Positions 4,810 to 5,820 of a stretch of DNA of 5,820 nucleotides are shown piece by piece. The stretch lies in contig CAMJXZ010000218.1 in assembly GCA_946409855.1 (NCBI GenBank), positions 1-5,820 on the forward strand, written 5' to 3'. This DNA is from an uncultured Clostridia bacterium (GTDB lineage Bacteria > Bacillota > Clostridia > Christensenellales > Aristaeellaceae). The position numbers were made by a program, and so were the translations under genes. The first letter of the stretch is position 1; every line of letters starts with the position of its first letter. The notes under the pieces were generated by a model. That model saw nothing but the letters and a program-made list of their open reading frames with translations, was not told the origin of the DNA and ran no database searches.

Positions 4810-5820
4810 ATGACCAGGCGTTTTCTCGCGTTGCTCCTTTGTCTGATGCTGGTGATCCCGGCTGCGGCCCACGCCGGCGAAATTTCCCTGGGGGATGTCA
4901 ACGATTTCCTCAACGGCACCGCCAAGCTGGGGGAGGGCAGCAAGGCCAATCAGGTCGCCGTGATCCCCTTCAACCACATCGACGGCCCCAAGGACGAAGA
5001 CCTGTTCTACGCCTTCGTCCCGTTCAAGTATGTGGCCCGCAGCTACATCAAGTACCAGGTGACCTTTATTTCCTGCACCTGCCGCAGCGCGGACCTGAAC
5101 GTATGGTCCACCGTATACGTCGAGCTGACGACGCCTTCCTCCGGCAAGATCGAGGATTCCGCCATCCGCACCCTGTCCTTTGACGCCGATTCCACCGGCC
5201 ATTACCTGGGCGGCTTCTGGGGCGACAGCAACCCGCCGCCCACCGCGCCCAACGCCACCTATGAAAAGGTCAAGGCGGAAATGATCCCCTACTACATCGG
5301 CAAGACCTACGGCCAGCTGATGGGTTACAGCACCATCGACGATTTCGCGGATTACGCCGAAGGGGAAGGCCGGGCGGATCTGACCGTCGACGCCTTTACC
5401 GGCGCGACCGTGTCCAGCAACAACATCCTGCGCATCGTGCAGGCCCTGTTCGCCTACCACGCCACCGATTCCTTCTTTGACGGCGACGAAAAGGCTCTGG
5501 AGCTGCGCAAGGTCTTTGAAGCCAAGAAGGAACTGGTCGCTTCCGCCGCGGCGGCCGCCGTGGAAGCCGACGAGGTGCCGCTGCCCGATCCGGTGGACAC
5601 CACCAGGACCTACAAGGCCAACAAGGACGACACCGAGGAAACCTTCTGCGAACCCGGCAACTTCGGCCCCACCTGCTCCGCCATCAACAGCGGGAACCTC
5701 AAGCAGTATCTGGGCCGCACGGACGTCAAGTACATCGACCTGCGGGATTATTCCGACTACGCCAAGAAGCACCTGCGCAACTTTGAGTGCATCCCGTATT
5801 TCGCCCTGATCTTCAACGCC
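4810..5820 (+). CDS. Exported protein with flavinylation-type motif and rhodanese-like domain (3' end outside window)
   Basis: Partial: 337 codons run to the window edge without a stop. The start is ATG 4810, 7 bases after AGGAGG (4797-4802). Residues 1-22 are a signal peptide: TRR charge, a hydrophobic core (FLALLLCLMLVIPAAA) and an A-H-A cleavage site before G23, with no lipobox. The mature part (23 to about 235) contains D194-A-F-T197-G-A-T200, fitting the Dxx[S/T]GAT consensus at which ApbE-type transferases attach FMN covalently to the last threonine in RnfG/NqrC-like domains. Residues 241-270 form an Ala/Pro-rich linker. From about 298 a rhodanese-like domain begins (VKYIDLRDYSDYAKKHLRNF); its active-site cysteine would lie beyond the window. 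There is a C89-T-C91 pair and further cysteines at 280, 289 and 327. The protein should act outside the membrane in electron or sulfur transfer. FMN attachment is inferred; the first 160 mature residues match no canonical domain that I recognise. Confidence 0.8.
   Translation, partial: MTRRFLALLLCLMLVIPAAAHAGEISLGDVNDFLNGTAKLGEGSKANQVAVIPFNHIDGPKDEDLFYAFVPFKYVARSYIKYQVTFISCTCRSADLNVWSTVYVELTTPSSGKIEDSAIRTLSFDADSTGHYLGGFWGDSNPPPTAPNATYEKVKAEMIPYYIGKTYGQLMGYSTIDDFADYAEGEGRADLTVDAFTGATVSSNNILRIVQALFAYHATDSFFDGDEKALELRKVFEAKKELVASAAAAAVEADEVPLPDPVDTTRTYKANKDDTEETFCEPGNFGPTCSAINSGNLKQYLGRTDVKYIDLRDYSDYAKKHLRNFECIPYFALIFNA

Noticed and set aside
2350..5772. 1140-residue minus-strand open frame as a real gene
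   Set aside because: It is the complement of the clearly recognisable topB and the exported gene, and has no motif, RBS or sensible composition.
1..5820. Mobile element, CRISPR array, tRNA/rRNA or phage genes
   Set aside because: I saw no spaced direct repeats, transposase or integrase motifs, terminal inverted repeats or conserved RNA gene sequence on either strand.

Overview
This window is GC-rich (about two-thirds G+C by eye), gene-dense DNA. The protein families, the strong AGGAGG-type ribosome binding sites and the consensus sigma-A-like promoters suggest a high-GC member of the Clostridia (Firmicutes), probably an anaerobe. This is an inference from gene content; no rRNA or other taxonomic marker is present.

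Layout, left to right. (1) 1-544, plus strand: a near-perfect promoter, a strong RBS and an unrecognised 160-residue protein. (2) 545-772: a convergent intergenic space with a GC-rich hairpin (675-715) that has A/T runs on both sides, so it can terminate transcription from both directions. (3) 773-2310, minus strand, read right to left: a promoter at 2380-2352, a glutaredoxin-related protein with a CPYC site, a flavodoxin-fold NAD(P)H/FMN-type oxidoreductase with a cysteine cluster, and then an open frame without a start codon that looks like the 3' part of a decayed gene. These probably form one transcript ending at the 675-715 hairpin. (4) 2311-2571: a divergent promoter region. Its right half is a structured, GC-rich 5' leader for the next gene. 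(5) 2572-4749, plus: DNA topoisomerase III (TopB), full length with its catalytic tyrosine, but with both aspartates of the TOPRIM DxDxE motif replaced. (6) 4753-5820, plus: a second consensus promoter and a secreted protein that combines a flavinylation-type motif (DAFTGAT) with the start of a rhodanese-like domain. It runs off the right edge.

Three of the genes concern redox chemistry: glutaredoxin, flavoprotein, and exported flavin/rhodanese protein. TopB is a housekeeping DNA-processing enzyme with no obvious functional link to them. There is no sign of a mobile element, CRISPR array, tRNA or rRNA. The points most worth a second look are the altered TOPRIM metal site in TopB, the exported flavin-motif/rhodanese fusion, the interrupted frame at 773-1261, and the mutually exclusive hairpins in the topB leader.
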